DNA from: Bacteroidota bacterium
GTDB lineage: Bacteria > Bacteroidota > Bacteroidia > Flavobacteriales > Flavobacteriaceae
Length of the DNA: 64,000 nt
Reading direction: 5' to 3'
Assembly (NCBI GenBank): GCA_023386585.1
Contig: JAEWJM010000009.1
Span: forward strand, 88,642-152,641
Shown here piece after piece: positions 7,871 through 15,477 of the stretch (positions are counted from its first letter, which is position 1; each line of letters begins with the position of its first letter). A program made the translations under genes and the position numbers. The notes under the pieces are model-generated. The model was not told the origin of the DNA. It made no database searches and saw only the letters and a list, made by a program, of their open reading frames with translations.

Positions 7871-8704
7871 ATGGCTTTATTCAGGCGGGTTTTCGACTTC
7901 TATCTCCACGGCAGCATTCACGTTGCGCTTGCAGTTTATGCGCTTGTTCGGATGACCGGGCACATGTTTCGGATCTCGCACGAAAGTCCGGTTTCGTTGT
8001 TTGCTTTTTTTGGTACCATTGCCGGTTATAATTTCGTAAAATTCCACACGCTTGCCGTGACACGCAAAAGATCGCTTTCTCCGGAAATAAAAGCGATTAC
8101 GGCGCTCAGTTTTTTTTCACTTTTATTGGCGTGCTATTATTTCCTGCAACTGAGTTTTGTGGCCCACATGATGTCGTTGATCGTGTTGGTGTTGACAATT
8201 TTGTACACGTTGCCTTTTTTTCCGAACCGGCAGAACGCGCGTAATTGGGCAGGTGTCAAGATCTACATCGTTTCACTTTGCTGGGTGGGCGTGACGGTTG
8301 TGCTTCCCGTGATAAATGCCGGTGTTGGAATCACGACTGATTTCTGGCTCAAATCGGCACAACGGTTCATTTTGGTGTTCGTCCTTATCCTTATTTTCGA
8401 AATCGTCGACCTGAGCAAGGACGATCCATTGCTTCAAACGGTTCCGCAGCAGATAGGAGTGAAGCGCACCAAATTGCTCGGCCTGCTTTTATTGGTGGTG
8501 TTTTATTTCATGGAGCTGCTTCGGATCCATACGGATTACGGCCAATTGTTCGTCAACCTGGCGCTGATAATCCTCACCGGAAGTTTCCTTGCTTTTGCCA
8601 ATCCGCAGCGAAGCCGTTATTACTCGTCGTTCTGGGTTGAATCGATCCCGATAGTCTGGTGGCTGCTGGTTGTATTTTCAGACACCACTATTCACTCATA
8701 TTAA
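7871..8704 (+). CDS. UbiA-like multi-pass membrane protein with a degenerate first Asp motif
   Basis: A 277-aa protein with about eight hydrophobic segments. The overall layout fits the UbiA prenyltransferase superfamily: a loop with YTLPFFPNRQNARNWAGVKI followed by a membrane segment, then EIVDLSKDDPLLQTVPQQIG, which looks like the second aspartate motif (DxxxD) with the usual TLP-like continuation. The place of the first motif, NxxxDxxxD, reads YNFVKFHTLAV and has no aspartate, so normal Mg-prenyl-diphosphate binding is doubtful. The substrate is unknown. A box one base off consensus (TAATTTTA, 7859-7866) lies 4 nt before the ATG. No terminator follows; two family B repeats occupy the downstream gap. 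Confidence 0.6.
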   Translation: MALFRRVFDFYLHGSIHVALAVYALVRMTGHMFRISHESPVSLFAFFGTIAGYNFVKFHTLAVTRKRSLSPEIKAITALSFFSLLLACYYFLQLSFVAHMMSLIVLVLTILYTLPFFPNRQNARNWAGVKIYIVSLCWVGVTVVLPVINAGVGITTDFWLKSAQRFILVFVLILIFEIVDLSKDDPLLQTVPQQIGVKRTKLLGLLLLVVFYFMELLRIHTDYGQLFVNLALIILTGSFLAFANPQRSRYYSSFWVESIPIVWWLLVVFSDTTIHSY

Positions 8705-8784
8705 TGTTAGCGGCATTTATCGTATTTGAAAATAGGAAGCATCCGAGCCTAAAACAATTTCTATTAATTCGAATGCAATTATGA

Positions 8785-8905
8785 TGTGGTTTTGCCGCGG
8801 TACTATGTCGTAATAAAAGATTACTTTACCTTCAGGGAAGGGGCGGTTTTGTCCCTACAAAATGCAAATCGATTTTACATGCGGAAAAGCCGTAAATTTT
8901 CTTAA
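8785..8905 (+). repeat. Family B repeat element, copy B1 (candidate structured RNA)
   Basis: The order of words is GGTTTTGCCGCGGTACTATG, TTACCTTCAGGGAAGGGGC, GTCCCTACA, then a terminal hairpin. CCTTC-AGG-GAAGG is a 5-bp hairpin. The terminal hairpin pairs TGCGG at 8881-8885 with CCGTA at 8891-8895 (one G-U pair). Bases 8831-8878 are identical to 9121-9168 in copy B2. Confidence 0.7.
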
Positions 8906-9074
8906 ATAGGATTGTGATGGTCGAATCGTCATAAACCGCATCGCTCTTGATCACTCAAATACGCGTGAAGAGGATTAATGTGATCAGATGTATTTATCAC
9001 CAGTGTATCGTGGAATTCCCTTGCATCAGATTACAGGCAATTCTTTTATATCGCGCTGATGAGCGTTCTCAAAA

Positions 9075-9195
9075 AGGTGGTTTTCCCGCAGTATTCTAGC
9101 GTTTTAAAAGATTATTTTACCTTCAGGGAAGGGGCGGTTTTGTCCCTACAAAATGCAAATCGATTTTATTTGCGGCTTATCCGCAAATTTTCGTG
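9075..9195 (+). repeat. Family B repeat element, copy B2 (candidate structured RNA)
   Basis: Same word order as copy B1, 290 bp downstream, with a 48-base identical core. Its terminal hairpin is an 8-bp perfect stem, 9168-9175 with 9181-9188. The loop sequence and some stem bases differ from B1 while pairing is kept. Confidence 0.7.
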
Positions 9196-9246
9196 CTTTT
9201 TTAGTGGGATGGTTTCGTGGACGCTGATTTTCGCAGCCGATATATT

Positions 9247-9372
9247 TTTGGGCGTTGCCTTTCGCGCCTGCCTCTGCAAATCCTGGCGCGTCGGCCGCGT
9301 CTTCCGCTTTATCTTTTGCTTTCCTTCGGTCGCAAAAGGATGTCGCTTCAACCGCTAACGCAAGCCCGCGAT
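9247..9372. repeat. Dispersed intergenic repeat, family A, copy 2
   Basis: Starts GGGCGTTGCC as in copy 1, has TTCCGCTTTATCTTTTGC and the matching GCAAAAGGATGTCGCTTC arm, then ACCGCTAACGC. The arms ATCTTTTGC / GCAAAAGGAT pair around a short loop. It ends 2 bases before the stop codon of the M3 peptidase, so it may double as that gene's terminator. Confidence 0.75.
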
Positions 9373-9374
9373 CA

Positions 9375-11405
9375 TCATTTGATTAGGCCTGCACGTCTCA
9401 GCAACGCGTCGGGTTTCGGCTCTTTGCCCCGAAAGCGCTTGTAAAGCTCCATCGGCTTTTCGGTTCCGCCTTTTGTAAGTACATTGTCCATGAATTTTTT
9501 GGCAACTTCGGGATTGAAAATGCCTTCCTCAAGGAAATATTCAAACGCATCGGCGTCCAGCACTTCAGCCCATTTGTAACTGTAATAGCCGGCCGAATAT
9601 CCGCCCTGGAAAATGTGGGAAAAGGAAACACTCATGCAATTATCGGCAACATCCGGATAAAGTGCGGTAGGTTCAAAGGCGCGGACTTCAAACGCTTTCA
9701 CATCGTCAATACCAGTGGGATCCTGCGCGTGGTAGGCCATATCAAGCATACCGAAGCTCAACTGCCTCATTGTAGCAATTCCTTCCTGGAAACTGGCACT
9801 TTCCTTAATTTTTTTAATGAATTCCTGTGGAATTACCTCGCCAGTCTGATAGTGTTTTGCAAAAAGGGCCAGCGCTTCCGGTTCATAGCACCAGTTTTCC
9901 ATAACCTGGCTCGGAAGTTCTACAAAGTCCCAATAAACCGACGTTCCTGAAAGGCTCGGATAAGCTGTATTTGCAAGCATTCCGTGCAGGGCATGTCCGA
10001 ATTCGTGAAACAGCGTCGTCACTTCATTAAATGTCAGCAGGGACGGTTTGGTCTCAGTTGGTTTTGTAAAATTACAAACGATCGAAACATGAGGCCTTTC
10101 GTTAATTCCGTTCTTGATTGCCTGCGGCCGGAACGAAGTCATCCACGCCCCATTACGCTTGCCTTTCCGGGGAAAAAAGTCGGCATAGAAAACTGCGACA
10201 AGTACGCCCTCGCCATCAACAACTTCGAAAGTCTGTACGTCGTCGTGGTATTTATCGATGTCAAAAACTTCGCGGAAAGAAATTCCGAATAATTTATTGG
10301 CAACCGTAAAGGCACCGTTGAGAACGTTTTCAAGTTTAAAATATGGTTTACGCTGCTCATCGTCAAAAGAGAAAAGCTTCTGCTTCAGTTTCTCCGAATA
10401 ATATGCGCCATCCCATTTCTGTAGTTGCCCGATTTGGTGAAGTTCATTTGCAAAGGCCTGCAATTCGGCAAATTCACGAAGAGCGGCAGGTTTGGCTTTT
10501 TCGAGCAGATCCGACAGAAAACTTTTCACTTTGTCGGGCGACTGTGCCATCCGCTCTTCGAGAACGAAGTGCGCATGCGATTCATAGCCGAGTAATTGGG
10601 CACGCTCGTATCGCAATTTCGCGATATTTTTGACGTTTTCGCGATTGTCGTGTTCATTTCTCCTGAAAGCTTTTCGCCCCGCGGCCAATGCGATTTCTTT
10701 TCGTAGCCCGCGATTGTCGGCATAGGTAACAAATGGAATGTAGCTTGGATGGTCGAGCGTAAAGATCCAGCCTTCTTTTCCGGCGTTCTTTGCGAGTGAA
10801 CGCGCTTCTTCGATTGCACCTTCGGGCAGTCCGGAAAGGTCGGATTCATTGATAATGTGCAGTTGGTAGTCATTGGTTTCGGCAAGGACGTTTTCGCCAA
10901 AAGTCAATTTTAACTTCGCGAGTTCTGTATCGATTTCCCGGAGCCGCGCTTTTTTATCTTCGGGAAGCAGTGCGCCGTTCCTCGCGAAACCCTTGTATTT
11001 TTTCTCAAGCAACATGTGTTGTTCAGGCGAAAGCGACAGGTTTTCCCGCTGGTCGTAAACCGATTTTACTTTCCTGAAAAGGTCTTCGTTCAGCGTGATA
11101 TCGTTGCTGAATTCAGTCAGCAACGGCGAGACTTCCTGGGCAATACGCTGGATTTCGTCGTTCGTTTCGGCCGAGTTCAGGTTGAAGAAAATATTCGACA
11201 GGCGGTCGAGTGCTTCACCAGAAAATTCGATCGCTTCGATTGTATTTTGAAAGGTTGGCGATTCGCTGTTGTTGATTATCTGGTCGATTTCGGCGCGCGC
11301 CATTGCGATGGCTTCTTCAAATGCAGGCTTGAAATCTTCAGTTTTTATTTGCGAGAATGGCGCAGTCTGGTATTTGGTTTCGAACGGTCGTGTCAGTATG
11401 CTCAT
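9375..11405 (-). CDS. M3 family metallopeptidase (oligopeptidase / peptidyl-dipeptidase Dcp type)
   Basis: A 676-aa zinc peptidase from the ATG at 11405. The frame stays open for 110 further codons upstream, but that part overlaps purE out of frame and family A repeat and has no family similarity. The zinc motif is in TTLFHEFGHALHGML (HEFGH near residue 465), and the downstream substrate region includes FVELPSQVMENW, typical of M3 enzymes. The C-terminus holds HIFQGGYSAGYYSYKWAEVLDADAF, the conserved Dcp/oligopeptidase A block. No signal peptide was seen, so it should degrade peptides in the cytoplasm. A short family A repeat separates it from purE on the same strand. Confidence 0.93.
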   Translation of the reverse strand: MSILTRPFETKYQTAPFSQIKTEDFKPAFEEAIAMARAEIDQIINNSESPTFQNTIEAIEFSGEALDRLSNIFFNLNSAETNDEIQRIAQEVSPLLTEFSNDITLNEDLFRKVKSVYDQRENLSLSPEQHMLLEKKYKGFARNGALLPEDKKARLREIDTELAKLKLTFGENVLAETNDYQLHIINESDLSGLPEGAIEEARSLAKNAGKEGWIFTLDHPSYIPFVTYADNRGLRKEIALAAGRKAFRRNEHDNRENVKNIAKLRYERAQLLGYESHAHFVLEERMAQSPDKVKSFLSDLLEKAKPAALREFAELQAFANELHQIGQLQKWDGAYYSEKLKQKLFSFDDEQRKPYFKLENVLNGAFTVANKLFGISFREVFDIDKYHDDVQTFEVVDGEGVLVAVFYADFFPRKGKRNGAWMTSFRPQAIKNGINERPHVSIVCNFTKPTETKPSLLTFNEVTTLFHEFGHALHGMLANTAYPSLSGTSVYWDFVELPSQVMENWCYEPEALALFAKHYQTGEVIPQEFIKKIKESASFQEGIATMRQLSFGMLDMAYHAQDPTGIDDVKAFEVRAFEPTALYPDVADNCMSVSFSHIFQGGYSAGYYSYKWAEVLDADAFEYFLEEGIFNPEVAKKFMDNVLTKGGTEKPMELYKRFRGKEPKPDALLRRAGLIK

Positions 11406-11447
11406 GGTAACTTTGCTTAAGGTAAAGGTTGTTTTTGGATTAATGCC

Positions 11448-11528
11448 TAGCCCTGGTTGAAGCGGCATCCTTTTGCGAAGTGAAACGCAGCAAAAGATAT
11501 AGCGGAAAACAGGAAACAGCTCCTGAAA
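11448..11528. repeat. Dispersed intergenic repeat, family A, copy 3 (inverted orientation)
   Basis: Read on the minus strand: GGAGCTGTTTCC, then TTTTCCGCTATATCTTTTGC, a short loop, GCAAAAGGATGCCGCTTCA and CCAGGGCTAGGC. It lies between purE and the M3 peptidase on the strand shared by both genes and could form a transcript hairpin there. Confidence 0.7.
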
Positions 11529-11530
11529 AA

Positions 11531-12016
11531 TCAGCTTCCTTTGATGCAATCGGCGGATTGGTCGACCGTTTTCTTCAGCCCTTCCTTGTAGGCTACAATT
11601 TTCTCCCTGACGTCTATGTCGCTGCAGCCAATCATCTGTGCTGCCAGGATTCCGGCATTTTTGGCTCCGTTGAGTGCAACGGTTGCAACGGGAACTCCAC
11701 CCGGCATTTGCAATATCGACAGGATGCTGTCCCAACCGTCAAGAGAATTGGACGATTTTATCGGTACGCCGATTACCGGAAGCGGCGAGAGCGATGCGAC
11801 CATTCCGGGTAAATGTGCCGCACCACCGGCGCCGGCAATGATGACACAAATTCCGCGATTGTGCGCATTCCGGCTGAATTCATACAGCTTGTCCGGTGTT
11901 CGGTGCGCCGAAACGATGTCGGTTTCAGTTTCAATTCCGAATCCTTTTAAAATTTCGATGGCTTCCTGCATAACTGACATGTCGGATATGCTGCCCATTA
12001 TTACGGCTACTTTCAT
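11531..12016 (-). CDS. purE: N5-carboxyaminoimidazole ribonucleotide mutase (purine synthesis)
   Basis: A 161-aa class I PurE, which moves the carboxylate of N5-CAIR to C4 giving CAIR. Signature motifs are GSISDM near residues 8-13, the substrate loop SAHRTPDKLYEF, and IIAGAGGAAHLPGMVAS. Its ATG overlaps the purK stop by four bases (ATGA), which couples translation of the two steps. Length and motifs are normal. Confidence 0.97.
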   Translation of the reverse strand: MKVAVIMGSISDMSVMQEAIEILKGFGIETETDIVSAHRTPDKLYEFSRNAHNRGICVIIAGAGGAAHLPGMVASLSPLPVIGVPIKSSNSLDGWDSILSILQMPGGVPVATVALNGAKNAGILAAQMIGCSDIDVREKIVAYKEGLKKTVDQSADCIKGS

Positions 12017-13191
12017 TGTTTTCTTTTTTTATCGGCGGCTTTGCTGATAACCTTGATCATGTCTTTCACGTCCGAGGCGATTTCGCGCGCTTTATCCCGA
12101 TGTTCGTTAACGATTGTTACGTGTCCCATTTTCCGGAACGGCCGCGTTTGTTTTTTTCCGTAGATGTGCGGAGTAACGCCGCTCATTCCCAGTATTTTTT
12201 CGATGTTTTCGTATTTCACATTGCCGGAATGGCCTTCGCTACCAACAAGGTTTACCATCACTGCAGCGGCTTTGCTCTCGGTATTTCCAAGCGGAAGATC
12301 AAGAATTGCGCGCAGGTGATTTTCAAATTGCGAAGTGTAGCTTGCCTCGATCGTGAAATGACCAGAATTGTGCGGACGTGGCGCCACTTCGTTAACCAGG
12401 ATTTTATTGTCTTCGGTCAGGAACATTTCAACGGCAAGCAAACCGACATGACCGATTTTCTCTGAAACTTCAAGTGCGATGGCGCGCGCCTTGTTTGCCA
12501 GCCGGTTTTCGATCCTGGCGGGACAGATCACATATTCGACCTGATTTGCGACAGGATGGAATTCCATTTCGACAACCGGATAAGTCATTGTTTGGCCGGA
12601 AGGGTTTCGGACTACAATTACCGCCAGCTCGTTCTTGAACGGAATCAGGTCCTCGGCGATGCATTCCCCTTCAGGAAGATTGTCGAGATCCTGCATCGTG
12701 CGTATGACTTTCACTCCGTAACCATCATATCCAAACTCGGCGCTTTTCCATACGAACGGCATTTTAAGCTTCGCCTCTATCATTTGGAAAACAAGGTCCT
12801 TGAGCGTTTTGAATTGCTTCGCATTGGCACACGGAATATTGTTTTCAAGGTAAAAATTCTTCTGAAGGCTTTTGTTTCGAATCGTTTTCAGCGTTTGTGC
12901 CGAAGGGTAGACTTTCAGGCCTTCTGATTCCAGCTTTTCGAGCGCATCAGTGTTGACGTTTTCAATTTCGATTGTGAGCAGGTTGACCATTTTCCCGAAT
13001 CGGTAAACCGTGTCGTAGTCCATCAGGTCGCCCTTAATGAACGCATTGCAGGAAATCGCCGCCGGCGCGTCATCCGACGGATCGAGCACAAGTGTCCTGA
13101 CGTCGAATTTTCGGGTTTCAGCAAGAAGCATTTTCCCGAGTTGCCCGCCGCCGAGAATACCTAAAGTGAATTCAGATGAGAAATATTCCAT
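12013..13191 (-). CDS. purK: N5-carboxyaminoimidazole ribonucleotide synthase (ATP-grasp)
   Basis: A 392-aa ATP-grasp enzyme that makes N5-CAIR from AIR, bicarbonate and ATP, feeding PurE. The N-terminal dinucleotide-like loop is LGILGGGQLGKML. The ATP-grasp core includes PFVWKSAEFGYDGYGV and AVEMFLTEDNKILVNEVAPR, followed by HNSGHFTIEA, all normal for PurK. It is the first gene of the purK-purE pair, with a -7 box at 13214-13207, 15 nt before the ATG. Confidence 0.97.
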   Translation of the reverse strand: MEYFSSEFTLGILGGGQLGKMLLAETRKFDVRTLVLDPSDDAPAAISCNAFIKGDLMDYDTVYRFGKMVNLLTIEIENVNTDALEKLESEGLKVYPSAQTLKTIRNKSLQKNFYLENNIPCANAKQFKTLKDLVFQMIEAKLKMPFVWKSAEFGYDGYGVKVIRTMQDLDNLPEGECIAEDLIPFKNELAVIVVRNPSGQTMTYPVVEMEFHPVANQVEYVICPARIENRLANKARAIALEVSEKIGHVGLLAVEMFLTEDNKILVNEVAPRPHNSGHFTIEASYTSQFENHLRAILDLPLGNTESKAAAVMVNLVGSEGHSGNVKYENIEKILGMSGVTPHIYGKKQTRPFRKMGHVTIVNEHRDKAREIASDVKDMIKVISKAADKKRKQ

Positions 13192-13206
13192 CCTGGCTGT
13201 TTATTG

Positions 13207-13214
13207 CAAAGATA
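13207..13214 (-). promoter_or_regulatory. -7 box of purK-purE
   Basis: TATCTTTG on the minus strand, an exact TAnnTTTG match, 15 nt before the purK ATG. No convincing -33 element. Confidence 0.6.
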
Positions 13215-13271
13215 GGATTTTGAAGATTTTGAATTTTCGTAAAGTTCAAATTTTAAAGTAAAATATTTTAG

Positions 13272-13279
13272 TATTTTTG
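13272..13279 (+). promoter_or_regulatory. -7 box of the tRNA-Leu gene
   Basis: TATTTTTG, an exact consensus match, ends 12 nt before the first base of the mature tRNA. A very short 5' leader is implied. Confidence 0.6.
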
Positions 13280-13291
13280 TCGTCCTGAATT

Positions 13292-13373
13292 GCCCCAGTG
13301 GCGAAATTGGTAGACGCACTGTGTTCAGGTCGCAGCGCCTTCGGGTGTGCTGGTTCGAGTCCAGTCTGGGGCA
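13292..13373 (+). tRNA. tRNA-Leu (anticodon CAG)
   Basis: The acceptor arms GCCCCAG (13292-13298) and CTGGGGC (13366-13372) pair fully, with discriminator A. The D-arm reads TGGCGAAATTGGTAGACGCA. The anticodon stem CTGTG/CGCAG closes the loop TTCAGGT with anticodon CAG. A long variable arm (GCGCCTTCGGGTGT) marks a class II tRNA, and the T-arm carries GGTTCGAGTCC. The 82-nt length fits leucine. The CCA end is not fully encoded. Confidence 0.97.
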
Positions 13374-13374
13374 C

Positions 13375-13407
13375 AAAAAAACCGGCTTTTTTTGCCGGTT
13401 TTTTTTA
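13375..13407. terminator. Bidirectional terminator between tRNA-Leu and the convergent lipoprotein gene
   Basis: ACCGGC (13381-13386) and GCCGGT (13394-13399) form a stem flanked by A-run and T-run, so it works on both strands. The T-run overlaps the stop codon of the minus-strand gene. Confidence 0.85.
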
Positions 13408-13806
13408 TTCTACATTGAAATCTGCGGTTGCCGTTTGCATCGCGTTCGGCGGAACGCTTACGGGAGTGACGTTCACAAGTTCATCATCCACATAAATCGA
13501 AATGGTTCCCGCGACAGTTGCCGGATTTGTATTGTCGAAGCTGGCCACGAGATGTGCATTGTACGGCGGTTCAACATCAAGCGCCCCGATCCATTCGGCG
13601 GGATTGTCGCCTGTAAAACCTTCTTCCATCTCGCCATCGGTGTTGCGAAACATTACTGAAGTAATAATAGGCGAGTCGGTCAAAACCCTATACTCGACAG
13701 TCTTTGCCGTGTTGTTGGTGTCTTTGTCGTTGTCGTCGCTGCAGGAAAGGCTCATTGCGCCAAACAAAACCAGCAATGCTGCTGTTCTTAAAGTTGTTGA
13801 TTTCAT
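13405..13806 (-). CDS. Small surface-type lipoprotein, function unknown
   Basis: From the ATG at 13806 the protein is 133 aa. It has a lipoprotein signal peptide with lipobox LSC and the mature start CSDDNDKD. An acidic run right after the lipid cysteine is the known surface-export pattern of Flavobacteriaceae lipoproteins, so surface exposure is likely. The remainder looks like one small beta-sandwich domain (GTISIYVDDELVNV). No family was recognised. It lies 8 nt after the stop of the acidic small protein upstream and shares its promoter. Confidence 0.75.
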   Translation of the reverse strand: MKSTTLRTAALLVLFGAMSLSCSDDNDKDTNNTAKTVEYRVLTDSPIITSVMFRNTDGEMEEGFTGDNPAEWIGALDVEPPYNAHLVASFDNTNPATVAGTISIYVDDELVNVTPVSVPPNAMQTATADFNVE

Positions 13807-13814
13807 ATAATTTG

Positions 13815-14180
13815 TTATTTGTTCCGTCCACTTCGGTTTTTTTCGGCATCCCAATCCTCAGAGCTGGCATCGGGATCGCGCTCGTCAATCCGGTTTTGGT
13901 CGTCCGTATCATTTTCTTTATCACTTTTCGCGGAAAGCATTTGCCGGGTTTCCTCATCGATTTGGGTAATGCCATCGTCGATGTGTTCCTGGCTTGCCTT
14001 GAGGCTCCAATTGATTCCGAATGCGCTTTCATTACGCTGCAATATTTCCTGTTCCCTTATTGCTTTTGCAGGCGGATCGCGGTCAATTTCATTGGGATCG
14101 ATACTTCCGGGATTGCCCTCACCGGTACCATCCTTGTGATACCTTTCGTGAGGATCGCTGTATTTATTTTGGGTGTCCAT
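13815..14180 (-). CDS. Acidic hydrophilic small protein, function unknown
   Basis: A 121-aa protein with no hydrophobic segment. It is rich in D, E, N and R, starts MDTQNKYSDPHERYHKD and ends WDAEKNRSGRNK, a tail style I associate with small conserved proteins of Flavobacterium. It is probably cytoplasmic and largely disordered. The start at 14180 is preferred over 14210 because the -7 box (14215-14208) overlaps the latter. The opposite strand is also open through this stretch but gives an implausible cysteine-rich hydrophobic product. Confidence 0.65.
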   Translation of the reverse strand: MDTQNKYSDPHERYHKDGTGEGNPGSIDPNEIDRDPPAKAIREQEILQRNESAFGINWSLKASQEHIDDGITQIDEETRQMLSAKSDKENDTDDQNRIDERDPDASSEDWDAEKNRSGRNK

Positions 14181-14207
14181 AGCTATATTACTACATTGGT
14201 TGCTTCT

Positions 14208-14215
14208 CAAATTTA
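14208..14215 (-). promoter_or_regulatory. -7 box for the acidic protein-lipoprotein pair
   Basis: TAAATTTG on the minus strand, an exact match to TAnnTTTG, 27 nt before the ATG at 14180. Confidence 0.5.
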
Positions 14216-14256
14216 AGTAATTACAGGGAAGAAGCTACTAAAATTGTAATAAAAGT

Positions 14257-14688
14257 TCATCTGTAAACGAATTCCTGTCCGGATGGATGGAAAGTTTCCC
14301 AATTGATGTTCAGGGCGAATTCGATTGACTTGCGGAATTTCTCGAACGAAGTCGATTTTTTTACATACAGGCTTGCTCCAAGGCTGAGGCTCTGGCTAAC
14401 GTACGAAGTATCGCAGGCGGTCGAGAATATCACTACCGGAATATCTTTAAAACGGGAATTTTCGCGGATTTCCTGCAGCGTTTCGAGGCCATTTTTGCCC
14501 GGCATGTTGATGTCAAGAAAAACAATCGCAGGTAAGTAGTCGAGCGATTTCAGGTCCTGAATCAGCTTTTCCCCGCCGGAATGTGTACACACGCGGATAT
14601 TCTTGCTTATCAGCTTGGTGGCGTCCCTGAAGAAATCGAGATCGTCGGGATCGTCATCGGCGTAGAATATGGTAAAACCCTCATTCAT
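14257..14688 (-). CDS. Stand-alone response regulator receiver domain
   Basis: A 143-aa single REC domain without an output domain. The acidic pocket is in FYADDDPDDLDFF, the phospho-accepting Asp59 in VFLDINMPGKNG, the switch Ser/Thr in VVIFSTA, and the conserved Lys in LYVKKSTS. No histidine kinase lies nearby, so the partner is unknown. Such proteins in this phylum are often of the Rcp1 style, handing phosphate between kinases. The 252-bp gap to the divergent hpt gene holds both promoters. Confidence 0.9.
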   Translation of the reverse strand: MNEGFTIFYADDDPDDLDFFRDATKLISKNIRVCTHSGGEKLIQDLKSLDYLPAIVFLDINMPGKNGLETLQEIRENSRFKDIPVVIFSTACDTSYVSQSLSLGASLYVKKSTSFEKFRKSIEFALNINWETFHPSGQEFVYR

Positions 14689-14885
14689 GACCGGAATTAT
14701 TAGGTACTAAAAGTACAATATTTCGGATGAACAATTTTCGTTTCAACTGTTAATATTCCGTCTTATGAGGTGGATAATCGTGTACTTAGTCGATTTTATG
14801 TCGCATAAAAATCCGATAACGATGCAGATGTCCTAAAATTTTAACTTCTGGCTTTTTTACATCCCGTTTTTATTACTAAATTTAT

Positions 14886-14918
14886 GTTGCGCCCCGCCGA
14901 CCCAATTAAGTATATTTG
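14886..14918 (+). promoter_or_regulatory. Promoter of hpt-adk operon
   Basis: A TTG at 14886-14888 and the -7 box TATATTTG at 14911-14918 are 22 nt apart, close to the Bacteroidota spacing. The box ends 22 nt before the GTG start of hpt. Confidence 0.6.
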
Positions 14919-14940
14919 CAGTTTATTTTAAATTCCAGCA

Positions 14941-15468
14941 GTGATCCAACTTCACGACAAAGAATTCATTCCGTTTATATCGGCCGAAGAAATTGACTTC
15001 GCGATTGCACAAATGGCGGAGCAGGTGGAAGCCGACTTTGGTGACGACATTCCTGTTTTCATCGGCGTTCTTAACGGCGCTTTTATGGTCGTTTCCGATT
15101 TTATGAAACATTACAAAAAGCCTTGTGAGGTTAGCTTTATCAAGCTTTCGTCGTACGAAGGCATGGAGTCGACGACCGAAGTCAAGCAGCTCATCGGCCT
15201 AAATCAGTCGCTCGCCGGCCGGACCGTCGTTGTCATCGAGGATATCGTGGATACCGGAAATACGATTGCCACGCTGAAAGACCTTTTTAAAAAGCAGCAG
15301 GTTGCCCATTTTAAGATCGCAACCCTGTTCTTCAAGCCGGATGCCTATCGGCACGAGATTAAAGTCGACTATGTCGGCATCCGCATCCCAAACAAGTTCA
15401 TTGTCGGCTTTGGGCTCGATTATGACGGACTTGGGCGCAACCTTCCTGAAGTTTACCAACTAAAATAA
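14941..15468 (+). CDS. hpt: Hypoxanthine phosphoribosyltransferase (purine salvage)
   Basis: A 175-aa type I phosphoribosyltransferase that converts hypoxanthine or guanine and PRPP to nucleotides. The PRPP loop VVVIEDIVDTGNT is near residues 97-109, and the base-binding end has VGFGLDYDGLGRNLPEVY. The start is GTG: it gives the standard family N-terminus (IQLHDKEFIPFISAEEI) and no ATG fits. First gene of a co-directional set with adk (9-nt gap), a CNNM transporter and obg. Confidence 0.95.
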   Translation: MIQLHDKEFIPFISAEEIDFAIAQMAEQVEADFGDDIPVFIGVLNGAFMVVSDFMKHYKKPCEVSFIKLSSYEGMESTTEVKQLIGLNQSLAGRTVVVIEDIVDTGNTIATLKDLFKKQQVAHFKIATLFFKPDAYRHEIKVDYVGIRIPNKFIVGFGLDYDGLGRNLPEVYQLK

Positions 15469-15477
15469 TTTTCTGAA

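Larger units (their letters stand above)
8705..9374. other. 670-bp gene-free region filled with repeats
   Basis: No reading frame here looks like a gene. The region holds two copies of family B (8785-8905 and 9075-9195) and one copy of family A (9247-9372), with about 170 bases of unremarkable sequence between the two B copies. It separates the convergent UbiA-like gene and the M3 peptidase gene. Confidence 0.8.

Noticed and set aside
9059..9358. Plus-strand frame of 99 codons downstream of the UbiA-like gene
   Set aside because: Composed of family B and family A repeat DNA; the related repeat copies do not keep the frame.
11406..11735. 110-codon N-terminal extension of the M3 peptidase
   Set aside because: It overlaps purE out of frame and the family A repeat, and the family start is at the ATG at 11405.
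13704..14216. Open plus-strand frame of 170 codons
   Set aside because: It lies antisense to the lipoprotein and acidic-protein genes, gives a cysteine-rich and oddly hydrophobic product, and has no promoter. The minus-strand pair has signal peptide, promoter and tight spacing.
14257..14688. Receiver domain as part of a two-component pair
   Set aside because: No histidine kinase or DNA-binding output domain in the neighbourhood; it is kept as a lone receiver.
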